The notes: generated by a model not told the origin, from the sequence alone. A stretch of DNA of 64,000 bases from Saccharicrinis sp963677345 (GCA_963677345.2 CAXXLC010000012.1:310001-374000); one strand, 5' to 3'. Positions 44,384 to 54,551 are shown, counted from the stretch's first letter. Numbers and translations are program-made.

Positions 44384-45496
44384 GGGTTGATTATTATACG
44401 CTTATGTATGTTATACTATAGTATTGTAAAAAGGATTAAGGATGATAGATTAACGATTAAATGAATGTTTTAGACTCAAGTTTGCGCGGATTGAGTGCAA
44501 CGCAATTCTTGCTATAATTCTGTGACTAATAAATAATCTATTAAGGTAACTTATCTGTATCTCTTTATAACAAAATAAGGATTTGTAATCCGGTTATAAT
44601 AAACTTAGTTCTCAATGATTATAAGTTTTCTCCACCAAGTCTCTAAGTCACAGAGATATTAAATATTTTAAGACAGGATTAACAGGATTGTATTCCTGCA
44701 CAATAGGTTTTGTCCACGAATTGACACAAATTAAACGAATTTAAAAAGCTGTTATGCTTTTCTTTGTGTCCTTAGCGAAAAACTCTGTGTTCTTTGCGGT
44801 TAAAAAAACTGACAACTAACTCTCAAATTTTTTAAGACAGGATGAACAGGATTATTATTGCTTCGCAATAGGTTTTTTGTCATCGAATTGACACGAATTA
44901 AACAAATTTAAAAAGCAGTTCTGCTTTTCTTTGCGCCCTTAGCGAAAAAATCTCTGTGTTCTTTGCGGTTAAAAAAACTGACAACGAACTCTCAAATTTT
45001 TTCAGACAAGATGAACAGGATTGTATTCCTGCACAATAGGTTTTTGTCTACGAATTGACATGAATTAAACGAATTTTAAAAGCAGTTTTGCTTTTCTTTG
45101 TGTCCTTTGCGAAAAAATCTCTGTGCTCTTTGCGGTTAAAATACAGACAACTAACTCTCAAATATTTTAAGACAGGATGAACAGGATTGTATTGCTGCGC
45201 AATAGGTTTTCTGTCCACGAATTGACACGAATGATCACGAATTTAAAAAGCAGTTCTGCTTTTCTTTGTGTCCTTTGCGAAAAAACCTCTGTATTCTTTG
45301 CGGTTAAAAAAACTGACAACTAACTCTCAATTTTTTTCAGACATGATGAACAGGATTGTATTCCTGCACAATAGGTTTTTGTCCACGAATTGACACGAAT
45401 GATCACGAATTTAAAAAGCAGTTCTGCTTTTCTTTGTGTTCTTAGCGAAAAATTCTTTGTGCTCTTTGCGGTTTAAAACGCTTTCAGGTCTATCCT
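44384..45496. repeat. Tandem ~167-bp repeat array (five copies), no gene
   Basis: AGACAGGATGAACAGGATTG or a near match begins copies at 44671, 44835, 45004, 45170 and 45339 (steps 164, 169, 166, 169). Each contains ATTGC-TGC-GCAAT or a variant (ATTCC-TGC-ACAAT), AGGTTTTTGTC, ACGAATTGACACGAATT, AAAAGCAGTTCTGCTTTTC (hairpin AAAAGCAG-TT-CTGCTTTT) and TTTGTGTCCTTAGCGAAAAA. No open frame. The first ~280 bases before the array are AT-rich and unique. Confidence 0.85.
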
Positions 45497-46324
45497 CTAC
45501 GCCCTTCCACTCCTCAATTCACGTATCTTAGTTTGTATCTGAAAAAAGTAATTGGCCTTATACCTGGCCAGGTAATAACCTGCTTTGCCATCTAAAAATC
45601 CCAGTAAAAGCACATAGGCACCCAGAAAATAGAAAAAAGGTAACATACCCGATTTCATTAATGCATACTTAATTTTCTGAACCCGGGTAAACTTTGCCTC
45701 CGTATTTTTCTCCATCGATAAAAATCGATTGGCCTCCCAGCTCGAATAGGCATTGTGCTTGGCTATATAATGTTCTAATCCCTTATAATCATTATGTGTA
45801 ATTGGAGTTTTTATTTGCGATACTTTACCCTTAAGCTGAGGATGCTCGTGTACTTCCATATCCAGGTGGCTCCAATGATCCTCTTCAATACGTTCGTATT
45901 CGCCTGCTCCTTTACGAAACAGAGCCAGCTTTTTTAAGGGATAACCGTGCTTTAGCTGCTTACCCATAAAAATATTGCTGTAGTTTAACCAAAAACCTTC
46001 CACTGAACTATCATTGATTTTATGTTTAAGCTCCTGAATAAAATCATTGGTGATAAATTCATCAGCATCTAAAAAAAATACCCACTCATTTTTTATGTCC
46101 AGGTTACGTAATACCCAATTGCGTTTTTTAGGGAACATACCATTCCACTCAAATAAATGGTATTCGTATCCAAATTCTTTTGTTATTTCGGGAGTACGAT
46201 CAGTACTGCCTGAATCAATCACCATTACCTGACTAAAATCCCCCAGTAACTTTAAACATTCAGGCAGGTTTTTCTCTTCGTTTTTAACAGGTACTACAAC
46301 AGTAACAGGAATTTTTTGTGTCAT
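45497..46324 (-). CDS. Family 2 glycosyltransferase, WaaE/KdtX-like
   Basis: A 275-aa protein: VTVVVPVKNEEKNLPECL, VIDSGSTDRTPEI (~36-48), FPKKRNWVLRNL and VFFLDADEFI (~80-89) with the DAD metal motif. The order KRNW then LDADE is the mark of WaaE-like transferases that add a hexose to lipid or polysaccharide cores. The C-terminus has a membrane-proximal helix (MLPFFYFLGAYVLLLGF). It ends one base before the WcaF-like gene in the same minus-strand operon. Confidence 0.88.
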   Translation of the reverse strand: MTQKIPVTVVVPVKNEEKNLPECLKLLGDFSQVMVIDSGSTDRTPEITKEFGYEYHLFEWNGMFPKKRNWVLRNLDIKNEWVFFLDADEFITNDFIQELKHKINDSSVEGFWLNYSNIFMGKQLKHGYPLKKLALFRKGAGEYERIEEDHWSHLDMEVHEHPQLKGKVSQIKTPITHNDYKGLEHYIAKHNAYSSWEANRFLSMEKNTEAKFTRVQKIKYALMKSGMLPFFYFLGAYVLLLGFLDGKAGYYLARYKANYFFQIQTKIRELRSGRA

Positions 46325-46325
46325 G

Positions 46326-46880
46326 TTATTTGATTATATTTCTTTTCTTTATTTCTTTTGCAGGATTGCCTCCCACAACTGTCCAGGGATCAACCTCCTT
46401 AAAAACTGCAGAGCGAGCCCCAACTACAGCCCCTGATCTAATAATAACACCAGGACCTATAAAGGCGTCAGCTGCCACCCAAACTTGATCTTCAATGATT
46501 ATAGGTTTAAGTATTAATGGGATTTGGCTATGAGTTATATCATGACTTGAGGCGCACAAATAACTTTTTTGAGATATTGTAGTATTATCTCCAATACTAA
46601 TTTTCCCCTGATTATAGCAATCAACGTTTGGGCCTAAACATGATTTGTTTCCAATTTCTAAGTTCCATGGAGCCCATATCTTTACATTAGAATGGATTAA
46701 AGAAGACCAAGTAATTTTACATCCAAACAATTTCAAAATTAATATTCTATATTTTCTGAATATCCTTGGAGAAAAAGGTTTAAATGCAATTATATATACT
46801 ACACCCCAAATAATTCGAAGTATTTTATTTTTTGTACTAAAATTATTGACATAACCTGTATTAACTGTTTTTAAACTCAT
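46326..46880 (-). CDS. WcaF-like hexapeptide acyltransferase
   Basis: A 184-aa left-handed beta-helix acyltransferase. Hexapeptide units run from IHSNVKIWAPWNLEIGNKSCLGPNV, SIGDNTTISQKSYLCASSHDI (His of the active site) to VWVAADAFIGPGVIIRSGAVVGA, and end with VVGGNPAKEI. The WSSLIHSNV start matches colanic acid WcaF acetyltransferases, which O-acetylate a sugar of the repeat unit. It overlaps the preceding gene by 4 bases (ATGA), indicating translational coupling. Confidence 0.87.
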   Translation of the reverse strand: MSLKTVNTGYVNNFSTKNKILRIIWGVVYIIAFKPFSPRIFRKYRILILKLFGCKITWSSLIHSNVKIWAPWNLEIGNKSCLGPNVDCYNQGKISIGDNTTISQKSYLCASSHDITHSQIPLILKPIIIEDQVWVAADAFIGPGVIIRSGAVVGARSAVFKEVDPWTVVGGNPAKEIKKRNIIK

Positions 46881-48076
46881 TTTAATATTTTTTTTGCCAG
46901 TTTACGGGCACTTGAAATAATATGAAATCCAAATTTTTCTTTAATAAAGTTTTTCAATCTGCGTTTAATACTAAGTTGTAAATATTTATTTAATACAAAT
47001 TCGAATGGCACATTATTAAATTCATTAAAAAATGATTCTCTCTTTGGATGAACTGGAGTTGCTCTTTTTAGGTGAGAATTTCGGTCTTCAGCTTCCTGTA
47101 AACTTCTTTCAGTAAAAAATAATTGTTTATTTTCAAAAAAAGGAATCTTACCTGAATTATCTAAAACTAAGGATATCCCTTTTCTTTTTTCCTGTGGATA
47201 TTTAAACTCCACGTTATCACCAATGCCCCAAAAGTCTGCAATAGTTAAGTCTCCAGGACGGGGATATGTCATATAGTGACAAGAAGAACAACATTTTCTA
47301 TTAAAAATACCATCAATAAAACCATAATAAAATGAATTTAGCTTCCCTTTTAAATATATTTTCTCAGAGTTATTTGAAGTTGCTGAAGCCAGAATGTTTT
47401 CCCAACCGTTTTTTTTATCTCTGAAGTTTATTGATGTAAGTTTTTTATTAAATTTTATTTCTAACCAATTAAGGTAGTTTTTAAACACTTTAGGAGAAGG
47501 AACACCATGACAAATAAAATCTAAGGTTTGTAAGTTGTCAAAATCTTTACCTAAAAAAGTGTTTAGGCCAGCAACTTGACAAGGTGTTCCTGTAAAAAGA
47601 ACTTTTGTGCCACTTGTTAAATGCGTTTTTATTTCTTTAAAACACTCTCCAATATTACTTTGTACGTATTTAGATCGTCTCAGTATGTTTAATTTGTTTA
47701 GGTTATCTATACCAATGTGTTCAACAACCATATTATTATTGTAAGCTGCACCATAAACAATTCCTTTCTCTTTTATAGTCTCTTCCGCCAATGCTGAAAA
47801 TATACCTCCTGAAGAACTAAGTAATCTAACACTATCGTCTTTATGCCAACAGGCATAAGTCTTAGGTCTAATTGCTCTTTTTGTTTTTGATGGAGAAAGT
47901 ATTGGACAGGCTTTAATGCATTTTCCGCATTCTATACATTTGTCAAAATCAATATTGGGAAATAAAAATCCCTCGTTGTCTTCTTGCATTGAAATACAAG
48001 AAGTAGGGCAAATGCTATAACAAGCATTACAACCTGTACAATCATGCTTAGGACATAATACAATTTTTTTCTCCAT
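46877..48076 (-). CDS. FrhB-like iron-sulfur reductase of the polysaccharide locus
   Basis: A 399-aa protein. Two ferredoxin clusters: CTGCNACYSICP and CIECGKCIKACP (within residues 15-57). Then the F420 hydrogenase beta-subunit-type domain: SSGGIFSALAEE, FTGTPCQVAGL, DFICHGVPSPKVF, GDLTIADFWG. Such proteins occur next to polysaccharide pyruvyl transferase genes, as here (48083). They may reduce a sugar-bound or carrier group, but no reaction is established. Gene order and the 6-base gap to the pyruvyl transferase suggest a functional pair. Confidence 0.85.
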   Translation of the reverse strand: MEKKIVLCPKHDCTGCNACYSICPTSCISMQEDNEGFLFPNIDFDKCIECGKCIKACPILSPSKTKRAIRPKTYACWHKDDSVRLLSSSGGIFSALAEETIKEKGIVYGAAYNNNMVVEHIGIDNLNKLNILRRSKYVQSNIGECFKEIKTHLTSGTKVLFTGTPCQVAGLNTFLGKDFDNLQTLDFICHGVPSPKVFKNYLNWLEIKFNKKLTSINFRDKKNGWENILASATSNNSEKIYLKGKLNSFYYGFIDGIFNRKCCSSCHYMTYPRPGDLTIADFWGIGDNVEFKYPQEKRKGISLVLDNSGKIPFFENKQLFFTERSLQEAEDRNSHLKRATPVHPKRESFFNEFNNVPFEFVLNKYLQLSIKRRLKNFIKEKFGFHIISSARKLAKKILK

Positions 48077-48082
48077 TTAGTT

Positions 48083-49222
48083 TTATTGATTTATTGCGTT
48101 TACCAGATAATTTACAGACTTTAACCGTTCTTTATCCAATTTTTTATGAGCTAATGTAAAATTAAGTGATAAGTCTGAAAAATCTGGCATTGGTGCATTT
48201 TCTTTTAAAAGTCTGTCTTCTAATCCTAGTAATTCTAAAAATCCTTGTTGTCGGCTGTTATTTGTTTTATGTAGAGGGGTTATTGTATAAAAAGGTTTAG
48301 CATTTAAAACGGAGAATACTGTACCATGAAAAGAATTGGTAAGTACAAATGATGCAGATTTAAATAAACCTAAATATTCAGCAGGTCCAATTTCATTTAA
48401 GTTTATTATTTCCTGATCATCTTCCTTTTTAACAATATTTTTACAAATTCTTACAATTCGATAATTGGATACTTCTTGAATTTTCCTTGCCAATTCTTTA
48501 ATGTATTTACTATTTGTAAGTTCGTATATAAGAATATATTTTTCTTTAATATTTGGTTCTATCAATACATCATTCCATTCCTCACTAGTTAAAAGCAAAG
48601 TAGGGTCTAAGACATGTTCGGCATCTCTGTTGGTTAAATTTTTTATAATGTCTACCCCTGCCTTTTCTCTACAAGAAATTATGTCAATGTTATTAATATA
48701 TGAACTAATAGTAGATTGTATTTCTTTTGGTATATGAGATATACCAAAGCTGGATGCGTATGACATTTTCTTTTTATCTTGAGGTGCAAATGTTAGATAA
48801 TAAGGTTTTAGTGTTGATGGAGTGTAAGGATTCCAAATTTGATCACTTCCGGCTATATATACATCGTAAATAGGAGGAGAATTATATAAATCGTCAAATG
48901 AGTAGTAGGTTTTAGATAGTTTTGTATTTTTTTCATGAAACTCAATAAACTTATTTACCCTATTATTATAGGCTTTTTTGTATTTAATTTTGTGCCATTT
49001 ATCTAAATACTTAAGGATCTTTTCTTTTAAAGTAATTTTCAGTGATGGCTTTAATTCCGGAGCAGAGGTCTTAACATTTTTTGCTTGTGGATGTCTCCAA
49101 TATAGGTAGTTTATTATCTCATTGTTGTAACCTAATCGCAATAATTTGTTATGTAAGGCAAATGCTTGTAATTCTGCACCAAAATTATTGATATTTAAAA
49201 TTGTAATAATACCTGCTTTCAT
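48083..49222 (-). CDS. Polysaccharide pyruvyl transferase family protein (first copy)
   Basis: A 379-aa GT-B-like enzyme: NINNFGAELQAFALHNKL at the start, YIAGSDQIWNPYT (~132-144), MSYASSFG, SCREKAGVDI, VLDPTLLL, and NSFHGTVFSVL (~309-319), the signature of the C-terminal lobe. Members attach pyruvate ketals to sugars, making the polymer acidic. It sits directly upstream of the FrhB-like protein. A second, diverged member is at 57621. Confidence 0.86.
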   Translation of the reverse strand: MKAGIITILNINNFGAELQAFALHNKLLRLGYNNEIINYLYWRHPQAKNVKTSAPELKPSLKITLKEKILKYLDKWHKIKYKKAYNNRVNKFIEFHEKNTKLSKTYYSFDDLYNSPPIYDVYIAGSDQIWNPYTPSTLKPYYLTFAPQDKKKMSYASSFGISHIPKEIQSTISSYINNIDIISCREKAGVDIIKNLTNRDAEHVLDPTLLLTSEEWNDVLIEPNIKEKYILIYELTNSKYIKELARKIQEVSNYRIVRICKNIVKKEDDQEIINLNEIGPAEYLGLFKSASFVLTNSFHGTVFSVLNAKPFYTITPLHKTNNSRQQGFLELLGLEDRLLKENAPMPDFSDLSLNFTLAHKKLDKERLKSVNYLVNAINQ

Positions 49223-49229
49223 TTTGTTT

Positions 49230-50315
49230 TTATTGCTGATTCGATAATGTTTTATAAATACTATATAAATGTTTAGCTATTATCTTTATATCATATTTAT
49301 TTCTTATTAGATTTTGTCCGTTTTCTCCCATTGCTTTTAATGTTGAAATTGGCGTATCAATAGCAACTTGTATACACTGAGAAAGGTTTTTTGCATTTAA
49401 ATCAATCCACCATCCACAATTATTAGTTTGTAATTCTTTCCAAGGCGTACCTGTTGTTGTAATTACCGGAAGACCTATCGATAATGCCTCTGCTACAACA
49501 ATACCAAAATTCTCTGAGTAGGTTGGCAGTATAAATAGATTGGCACTCTTTAAAAATGCCCATTTTTCGTCTCCATATTTCGCACCCACTAATTGAACCC
49601 CTTTTATATTGTCTTTAATAATTAGATTATTGATTTGTTCTATATAGGAAGGCTCCCCATTTCCTGCGATTTCCAATAACCATCCTTGGGTATCCATATT
49701 CTTCCAGGCATCTAATAGCAATTCTATACCTTTTTTAGGATGAATACGCGATAGAAATACTATTTTTTTGCTGCCATATTCTGTTTTTGCTTCAGGTACT
49801 TGGGTTAGATCCAATCCATTGGGTATTACAACAATTTTATTTGTGTAGCCTAACTCCTGTATATGTTGCTTCTCTTCTTCACAGGTGGCATGAAGTATAT
49901 TTGCTTGTTTTATGTCCTTATTTTGGTACAATGCCATTGCCAGCTTTTTTTTCCAAGGATTACGGTTCATAATCCAGGGTTCTAACATACCACGAGGAGT
50001 TATAAAATAGGGTATATTTGCTTTACGAACAGCTTTGGCCATTATCGAAATATAGGGTGTCCATATATGTTGAAGATGGATAAGGTCCACAGATTGTTCA
50101 GATAAACTTTTTCCAAATCGGTACAATTCTTTATAATTTAAAAACTGCACTTTTAGATTAGGATGTTCAGGAACCTTTACAGGGTTGGCACTGGGTTGAC
50201 AAATAATTTCAATATCAACACCTAATTTAGCCAGCTCAATACAGGTTTGAGGTACACTTCTGGCAGGACCGCCAGTGCTTTCATCGAGGGAAGCGATTAT
50301 ATGTAGGGCTTTCAT
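49230..50315 (-). CDS. Family 4 glycosyltransferase
   Basis: A 361-aa GT-B protein: GGPARSVPQTCIELAKLGV at the start, FITPRGMLEPW, VVIPNGLDL, IVFLSRIHPKKGIELLLDAW (~182-201), and PTYSENFGIVVAEALSIGLPVITT (~262-285) with the EX7E motif. Retaining transferase using a nucleotide sugar. It is downstream of the CapK-like gene (54 bases) and upstream of the pyruvyl transferase in one minus-strand run. Sugar specificity is not deducible. Confidence 0.9.
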   Translation of the reverse strand: MKALHIIASLDESTGGPARSVPQTCIELAKLGVDIEIICQPSANPVKVPEHPNLKVQFLNYKELYRFGKSLSEQSVDLIHLQHIWTPYISIMAKAVRKANIPYFITPRGMLEPWIMNRNPWKKKLAMALYQNKDIKQANILHATCEEEKQHIQELGYTNKIVVIPNGLDLTQVPEAKTEYGSKKIVFLSRIHPKKGIELLLDAWKNMDTQGWLLEIAGNGEPSYIEQINNLIIKDNIKGVQLVGAKYGDEKWAFLKSANLFILPTYSENFGIVVAEALSIGLPVITTTGTPWKELQTNNCGWWIDLNAKNLSQCIQVAIDTPISTLKAMGENGQNLIRNKYDIKIIAKHLYSIYKTLSNQQ

Positions 50316-50369
50316 ATAAAGAAGGATAAGATTATCAATGTTACATTGATTGGATAAGGATAATTTGTG

Positions 50370-51704
50370 TTATTTGTTCTTTTTAACTTCACTTCTAATA
50401 TACCTTATTTTTCCCTGATCATCATCAATAGAATCCACTAACTGTATATCTACGGATATTTTATTCTGAACATTTTCACCAATCTTATTCTTGATTTTTG
50501 ACAAAACACTTTCAACATTTTTTGATTGTTTATAAACAACAATATATATGGTGAGTGAATAGTCCTTTTTCTGGTACACTTGAAATTGGCTAATTATATC
50601 AGAATAGTCATCAAAGATTGTTGTTAAATAACTGCCGTCAACAAATACCCCATCAGGGGTATAAACTGCATCAGAAACTCGTCCTTTTATCTCCGCAATA
50701 AGAGGCAGAGATATGTTATCAGAACAACCATATCCAATCCAGGTACTTTTATCCCCAATTCTGTATCGAATTAAAGGGAAAGCATAACTTTCAAGATTTG
50801 TTACAATAACATCACCTTCTTCGTTGTATATTACTTTATCGTCTTTATCAACAATATCTACATGAACAAAATCATAATGAACATGTAAATGTTCTGAATT
50901 TGGGCATTGAATTGCAATATTTGGAATCTCACAACTTCCATATTGATTCATAATTTTACATTTAAATGCTTTTTGCATCTTTTGTCGTGCTGATTTACTT
51001 ATTGGGGCAGATGTGGCCCAAACCAACTTTAAGGTAGTGATGGAAATGTTATTTTTTAAAATAAAATCAGCAACTTTTTCCAAACCACCTACATAACCTT
51101 GTAACCATTTTATTTTCTTTTTATTTATTTTATTAGTAAACTGTAATAATTGTTTTTCATCTATAGATGAGGCATTCAAATATATTCGGTTAGTTGGCCA
51201 CCATAATAACCGGTTTTTTAATGTAGCTATAAATGTTGTCGGAGTACGTCTGTGCACAATACCAATGTTAGAAGCTGGAGTTAAACCGTACCATCTGAAG
51301 GCTCTCCACCCTAACACTTCAAAACAAAATCTTTTATCGAGATATAATTTTAAAGGATGACCTGTAGACCCTCCAGTTGTAGAAACTCCCAACCATTTTT
51401 TATTGACATGTGGATTTCTGATATTATCCAGATTTGACCTGATCATCTCTTTTTCCAAAATAGGAACCTTATCCCAGTCATTCTCTGAGCGTAACATATC
51501 AGGATGAAACTGCTTTTTATCGTAGAATTCTTTATAGAAGGGAATATGGTTATATGCGTAATTTATTAAATTCTTTCTCTTGATAAAATTTAGCTTATTC
51601 ATTTCATCTGTAGAAAGGTTTTCATTAGATATGGCTGTTTTATATTGTTTTAGTGCACGATATCTAAAGAGATAATTTTTAATAGACAAAATTAAATCTT
51701 TCAT
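50370..51704 (-). CDS. CapK/PaaK-like adenylate-forming protein
   Basis: A 444-aa protein of the phenylacetate-CoA ligase fold: STTGGSTGHPLKLYLDKRF (~108-126) is the phosphate loop, QYGSCEIPNIAIQCP (~253-267) the A5-type region, and LIRYRIGDKSTWIGYGC the A8 region. CapK-type proteins are common in capsule loci and are thought to activate or transfer an acyl group onto sugars. The substrate is unknown. It overlaps the upstream glycosyltransferase gene by 4 bases. Confidence 0.86.
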   Translation of the reverse strand: MKDLILSIKNYLFRYRALKQYKTAISNENLSTDEMNKLNFIKRKNLINYAYNHIPFYKEFYDKKQFHPDMLRSENDWDKVPILEKEMIRSNLDNIRNPHVNKKWLGVSTTGGSTGHPLKLYLDKRFCFEVLGWRAFRWYGLTPASNIGIVHRRTPTTFIATLKNRLLWWPTNRIYLNASSIDEKQLLQFTNKINKKKIKWLQGYVGGLEKVADFILKNNISITTLKLVWATSAPISKSARQKMQKAFKCKIMNQYGSCEIPNIAIQCPNSEHLHVHYDFVHVDIVDKDDKVIYNEEGDVIVTNLESYAFPLIRYRIGDKSTWIGYGCSDNISLPLIAEIKGRVSDAVYTPDGVFVDGSYLTTIFDDYSDIISQFQVYQKKDYSLTIYIVVYKQSKNVESVLSKIKNKIGENVQNKISVDIQLVDSIDDDQGKIRYIRSEVKKNK

Positions 51705-52705
51705 TTCTTAGTATTAAGTAAGTCTGAATAGATGCTCTTATATTTATCAGTTATCTTTGTTAAATTGAATCTTTCAACATTCGTTAATCCCTTTTCTATA
51801 AGAAACTCTCTATAACCATTATCTTCGATTATTCTTTTTATTACATTTCCTAGTTCTTCAGCATCTAAAGGATCGGTCAATAAAGCAGATCCTTCACCAG
51901 CAACCCAATTCATTGGCGAAATATTTGAAGTTATAACAGGTCTTCCTGTTGCTTGCGCTTCAATTATTGGCATTCCAAAACCTTCATAAAGAGAAGGGAA
52001 TACAACTATGTCGGCTTTTTGATATTCTTCAATTATTTCTGTATTCGATAAATTATAGGCATTACTGTAATCAATTTTCATCTCCTTTGCAAGTAGGTGT
52101 TGTTCTTGGGTCATTTCTTTAATCACCCTTAGTTGACATTTAACATTTTGTAAAGCTTTAATGGTGGTTTCCAGGTTTTTTTGATAGGTAGCTCCTATTT
52201 GTAATATTCTCGGCTTAATTTTATTCAGTTTTAGAGGAGTGAATTTAAAGCCCTTACCAAAGGTGTGATGGGCTAAAACAATAGTTTTTTTATTAGTTAC
52301 TAAACGATCAATTTTCAATTTTGTAGCTTCTGAAATACAAATGACTCTATTGGCTAACTTAATTGGTAAGTAAAGCCATAAAAACCATTTATATAGTTTG
52401 TCAAAAAATCCTCTACGTGCTTTAACCCAAGCATAATCATCGTGAATTGTTAATACAGATTTTACACCAATTAAGCCTAAAATCCCATAGTGTATATCAC
52501 CAGTGATATGGTTAATCCCTTTTGTAGATCTATTTCGCCGTATAAACAATATGTTTTGTAATATTTTAATAGGATTTGCACCAGCGAAAGGAACATGGTA
52601 TTCCTTAACTTGTTCTTTTTTTGAGAGTTCTTCAATTAAAGGCTCAAAACTTCTGTGTATGCTATGTCCGGCATTTTGGGCCCAATGAAAGAAGTGAATT
52701 TCCAT
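51701..52705 (-). CDS. Family 4 glycosyltransferase
   Basis: A ~334-aa GT-B protein. SVLTIHDDYAWVKARRGFF, RVICISEATKLKIDRL, RILQIGATYQKNLETTIKAL and PSLYEGFGMPIIEAQATGRPVITSN (EX7E) identify the fold. ATG 52705 (MEIHFFHWAQN) is chosen because the preceding ten residues (to 52735) are hydrophobic and poorly placed. The stop overlaps the CapK-like start by 4 bases. Probably acts on the lipid-linked repeat unit; donor unknown. Confidence 0.86.
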   Translation of the reverse strand: MEIHFFHWAQNAGHSIHRSFEPLIEELSKKEQVKEYHVPFAGANPIKILQNILFIRRNRSTKGINHITGDIHYGILGLIGVKSVLTIHDDYAWVKARRGFFDKLYKWFLWLYLPIKLANRVICISEATKLKIDRLVTNKKTIVLAHHTFGKGFKFTPLKLNKIKPRILQIGATYQKNLETTIKALQNVKCQLRVIKEMTQEQHLLAKEMKIDYSNAYNLSNTEIIEEYQKADIVVFPSLYEGFGMPIIEAQATGRPVITSNISPMNWVAGEGSALLTDPLDAEELGNVIKRIIEDNGYREFLIEKGLTNVERFNLTKITDKYKSIYSDLLNTKK

Positions 52706-53143
52706 AATTTCAATTAAATAGTAGTACTTCAACAATATTACTTACATTATCCATGGCATTTTATACAGGGAAATCGTCTTTAGAAATAAATATATTTTGA
52801 AGTCGAGATTCCGACATCAGCAATGTAGCTTGGGACCCACTTTTCTTTAATTTTGAAAAGGCAGAATTGTAGCGAAGCGTAAATCATGAACTCCATATTA
52901 AATAAGCTTTAGTGAACTAAAGCTGTTTGATTGCAGTGAGTTCTTTCTGTCTCAAAATAAAGAAAATAGTGGGTAAGTGAGTGGTGTAGTTGGCAAACAT
53001 TTTTGTTTACTTTTTTTTGACTGAAGAAAAAAGTAAAAGCCGTTGTGGCTTGAGCAAATAAATGTTTTTTTGATAAAAAAGAAGTGTTTTCTTTTAAAAG
53101 CGATTTCTCGGGCATTTTATATGCCTAGATATTAATTTACAAT
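52706..53143. other. Intergenic region with a hairpin, no gene
   Basis: About 440 bases between the glycosyltransferase and Wzy-like genes. AGCTTTAG-TGAA-CTAAAGCT (52905-52924) is a perfect 8-bp stem with a 4-base loop. An open frame on minus (52909-53115, LHHSLTHYFLYFETERTHC) looks like a dispersed Bacteroidota repeat translation rather than a gene. A possible internal promoter or terminator of the polysaccharide operon. Confidence 0.5.
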
Positions 53144-54538
53144 TTAACTTTTAATATTTTCTTTTTGCTTCGGTATTTTACTTTCAAGCAGCAAATGCAG
53201 TTTAACATTTGAAGGTATTTCTTTTTTTAATGAAGCTAGTATTAACCCCCCTATAAGCGTACAGAAACCTAAAGCTGTTGGTTGTGCCCATTGACCTTGT
53301 AGAATATTAACAAATCCAAAACTCATTAGTAACCAAGGTAATAAATCACCTTTTTGCATTTTGCGAAAAGCTTTTATGATTAATTGATATGAAACAGTAA
53401 AACGGATTACAATAACACACAAGCCTAATAGTATACCTATTTCTCCAATTAATCGCCCCCATTCACCTTCTGCAATTAAAAAAGTGCGTTTACCACTTAT
53501 CATCATTGCTCCCACATTGGTTCCCATACCAATACCATGTCCAAACACAGGTAAATCATCTGATTCAAAAATAGCATTTATCATCCCTCCCAAAAATCGA
53601 TCAATTAAGGTTCCTTCCAGACCTCCTTCCTGTTCACTGGCTGAAGTGAAACGGGATTCAAAAACTTCCATACCGGTTTGAATCATAGGACTTTTTGATA
53701 GAATTGTCAAGGCCAGTGCAGATACTACAAAAGCTATTAAAAACGATTTCATATAGCGAGGTTTAAAAAATAGCCCAATCCCCGTAAATAAAATTGTGAG
53801 ACTCACTTCAAAAAGTAAAGTACGGCTAATTGAAATAGGTATAGCCATAAATAATGCTGCTGTGGCTATCAATAATAGGAATTTCTGAATACTTTTATCC
53901 CCTAACCAGAAATAAAAAACAAAAGGTGCAACTAACCCCCAAAAAAAACTATTTCCGTTGGTAAACGAAAAAGTGCCGGGAGGACGAAAATAGCCCATAG
54001 CACCACCAAAACCAGCACCTTTCATATCGCCACCCACTCCACGGTTGACCCAGGCTGATTGTGGACTATAAAATTGCAAAGTGATTAATAGAATCATAGG
54101 AATGGTTACCCAAAGTAACACTTTCCCTATTTGCAATACATCTTCCCTGTTAAAAATTTTACCTATCACAAACATCATGGGAAAATGAATTAGCATAATA
54201 CGTGCACCATATATTGCCACAAATATATTCTGATGACCTACTAGCATTGTCATTACAAAGGATATCAAGGTAATACCTATGATATATTGGCAAAATATGT
54301 TAAAACGGAAAATACCTTTTTGCCAAGCAACCAGGATAACTGCAAAAGCAATAGGATCGCGTACAATAAGCAAAGGTGTGGCCAAACCTGGTAAAAACCA
54401 CTTACGTAAAGTACCCTCAAATAGCAACAGTAAAAAATAGGTCCAGATACACCGTTTTAACCAAAAATGGTATGTAAAAAGATTTGATTGTCGACTAGAT
54501 ATCTTATTATTGGAGATTTTGGGATTAAACAGTATCAT
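53144..54538 (-). CDS. Wzy-like O-antigen/capsule polymerase
   Basis: A 464-aa protein with about eleven membrane segments and a longer external loop with GVGGDMKGAGFGGAMGYFRPPGTFSFTNGNSFFWG (~165-200), the region that in Wzy_C/O-antigen ligase families holds substrate-binding Arg and His/Asn. It would join lipid-linked repeat units in the periplasm. With the Wzx-like flippase (58669), Wza-like channel and Wzc-like kinase it completes the Wzx/Wzy pathway. Sequence divergence in this family makes the exact role (polymerase or ligase) uncertain. Confidence 0.75.
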   Translation of the reverse strand: MILFNPKISNNKISSRQSNLFTYHFWLKRCIWTYFLLLLFEGTLRKWFLPGLATPLLIVRDPIAFAVILVAWQKGIFRFNIFCQYIIGITLISFVMTMLVGHQNIFVAIYGARIMLIHFPMMFVIGKIFNREDVLQIGKVLLWVTIPMILLITLQFYSPQSAWVNRGVGGDMKGAGFGGAMGYFRPPGTFSFTNGNSFFWGLVAPFVFYFWLGDKSIQKFLLLIATAALFMAIPISISRTLLFEVSLTILFTGIGLFFKPRYMKSFLIAFVVSALALTILSKSPMIQTGMEVFESRFTSASEQEGGLEGTLIDRFLGGMINAIFESDDLPVFGHGIGMGTNVGAMMISGKRTFLIAEGEWGRLIGEIGILLGLCVIVIRFTVSYQLIIKAFRKMQKGDLLPWLLMSFGFVNILQGQWAQPTALGFCTLIGGLILASLKKEIPSNVKLHLLLESKIPKQKENIKS

Positions 54539-54551
54539 TCAAATAATATTC

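Noticed and set aside
44671..45496. Tandem units looked at as a CRISPR array
   Set aside because: The whole ~167-bp unit repeats and there are no unique spacers.
52909..53115. Minus-strand open frame of 68 codons
   Set aside because: The translation has low complexity and resembles a dispersed repeat; there is no credible start region and it covers a hairpin.
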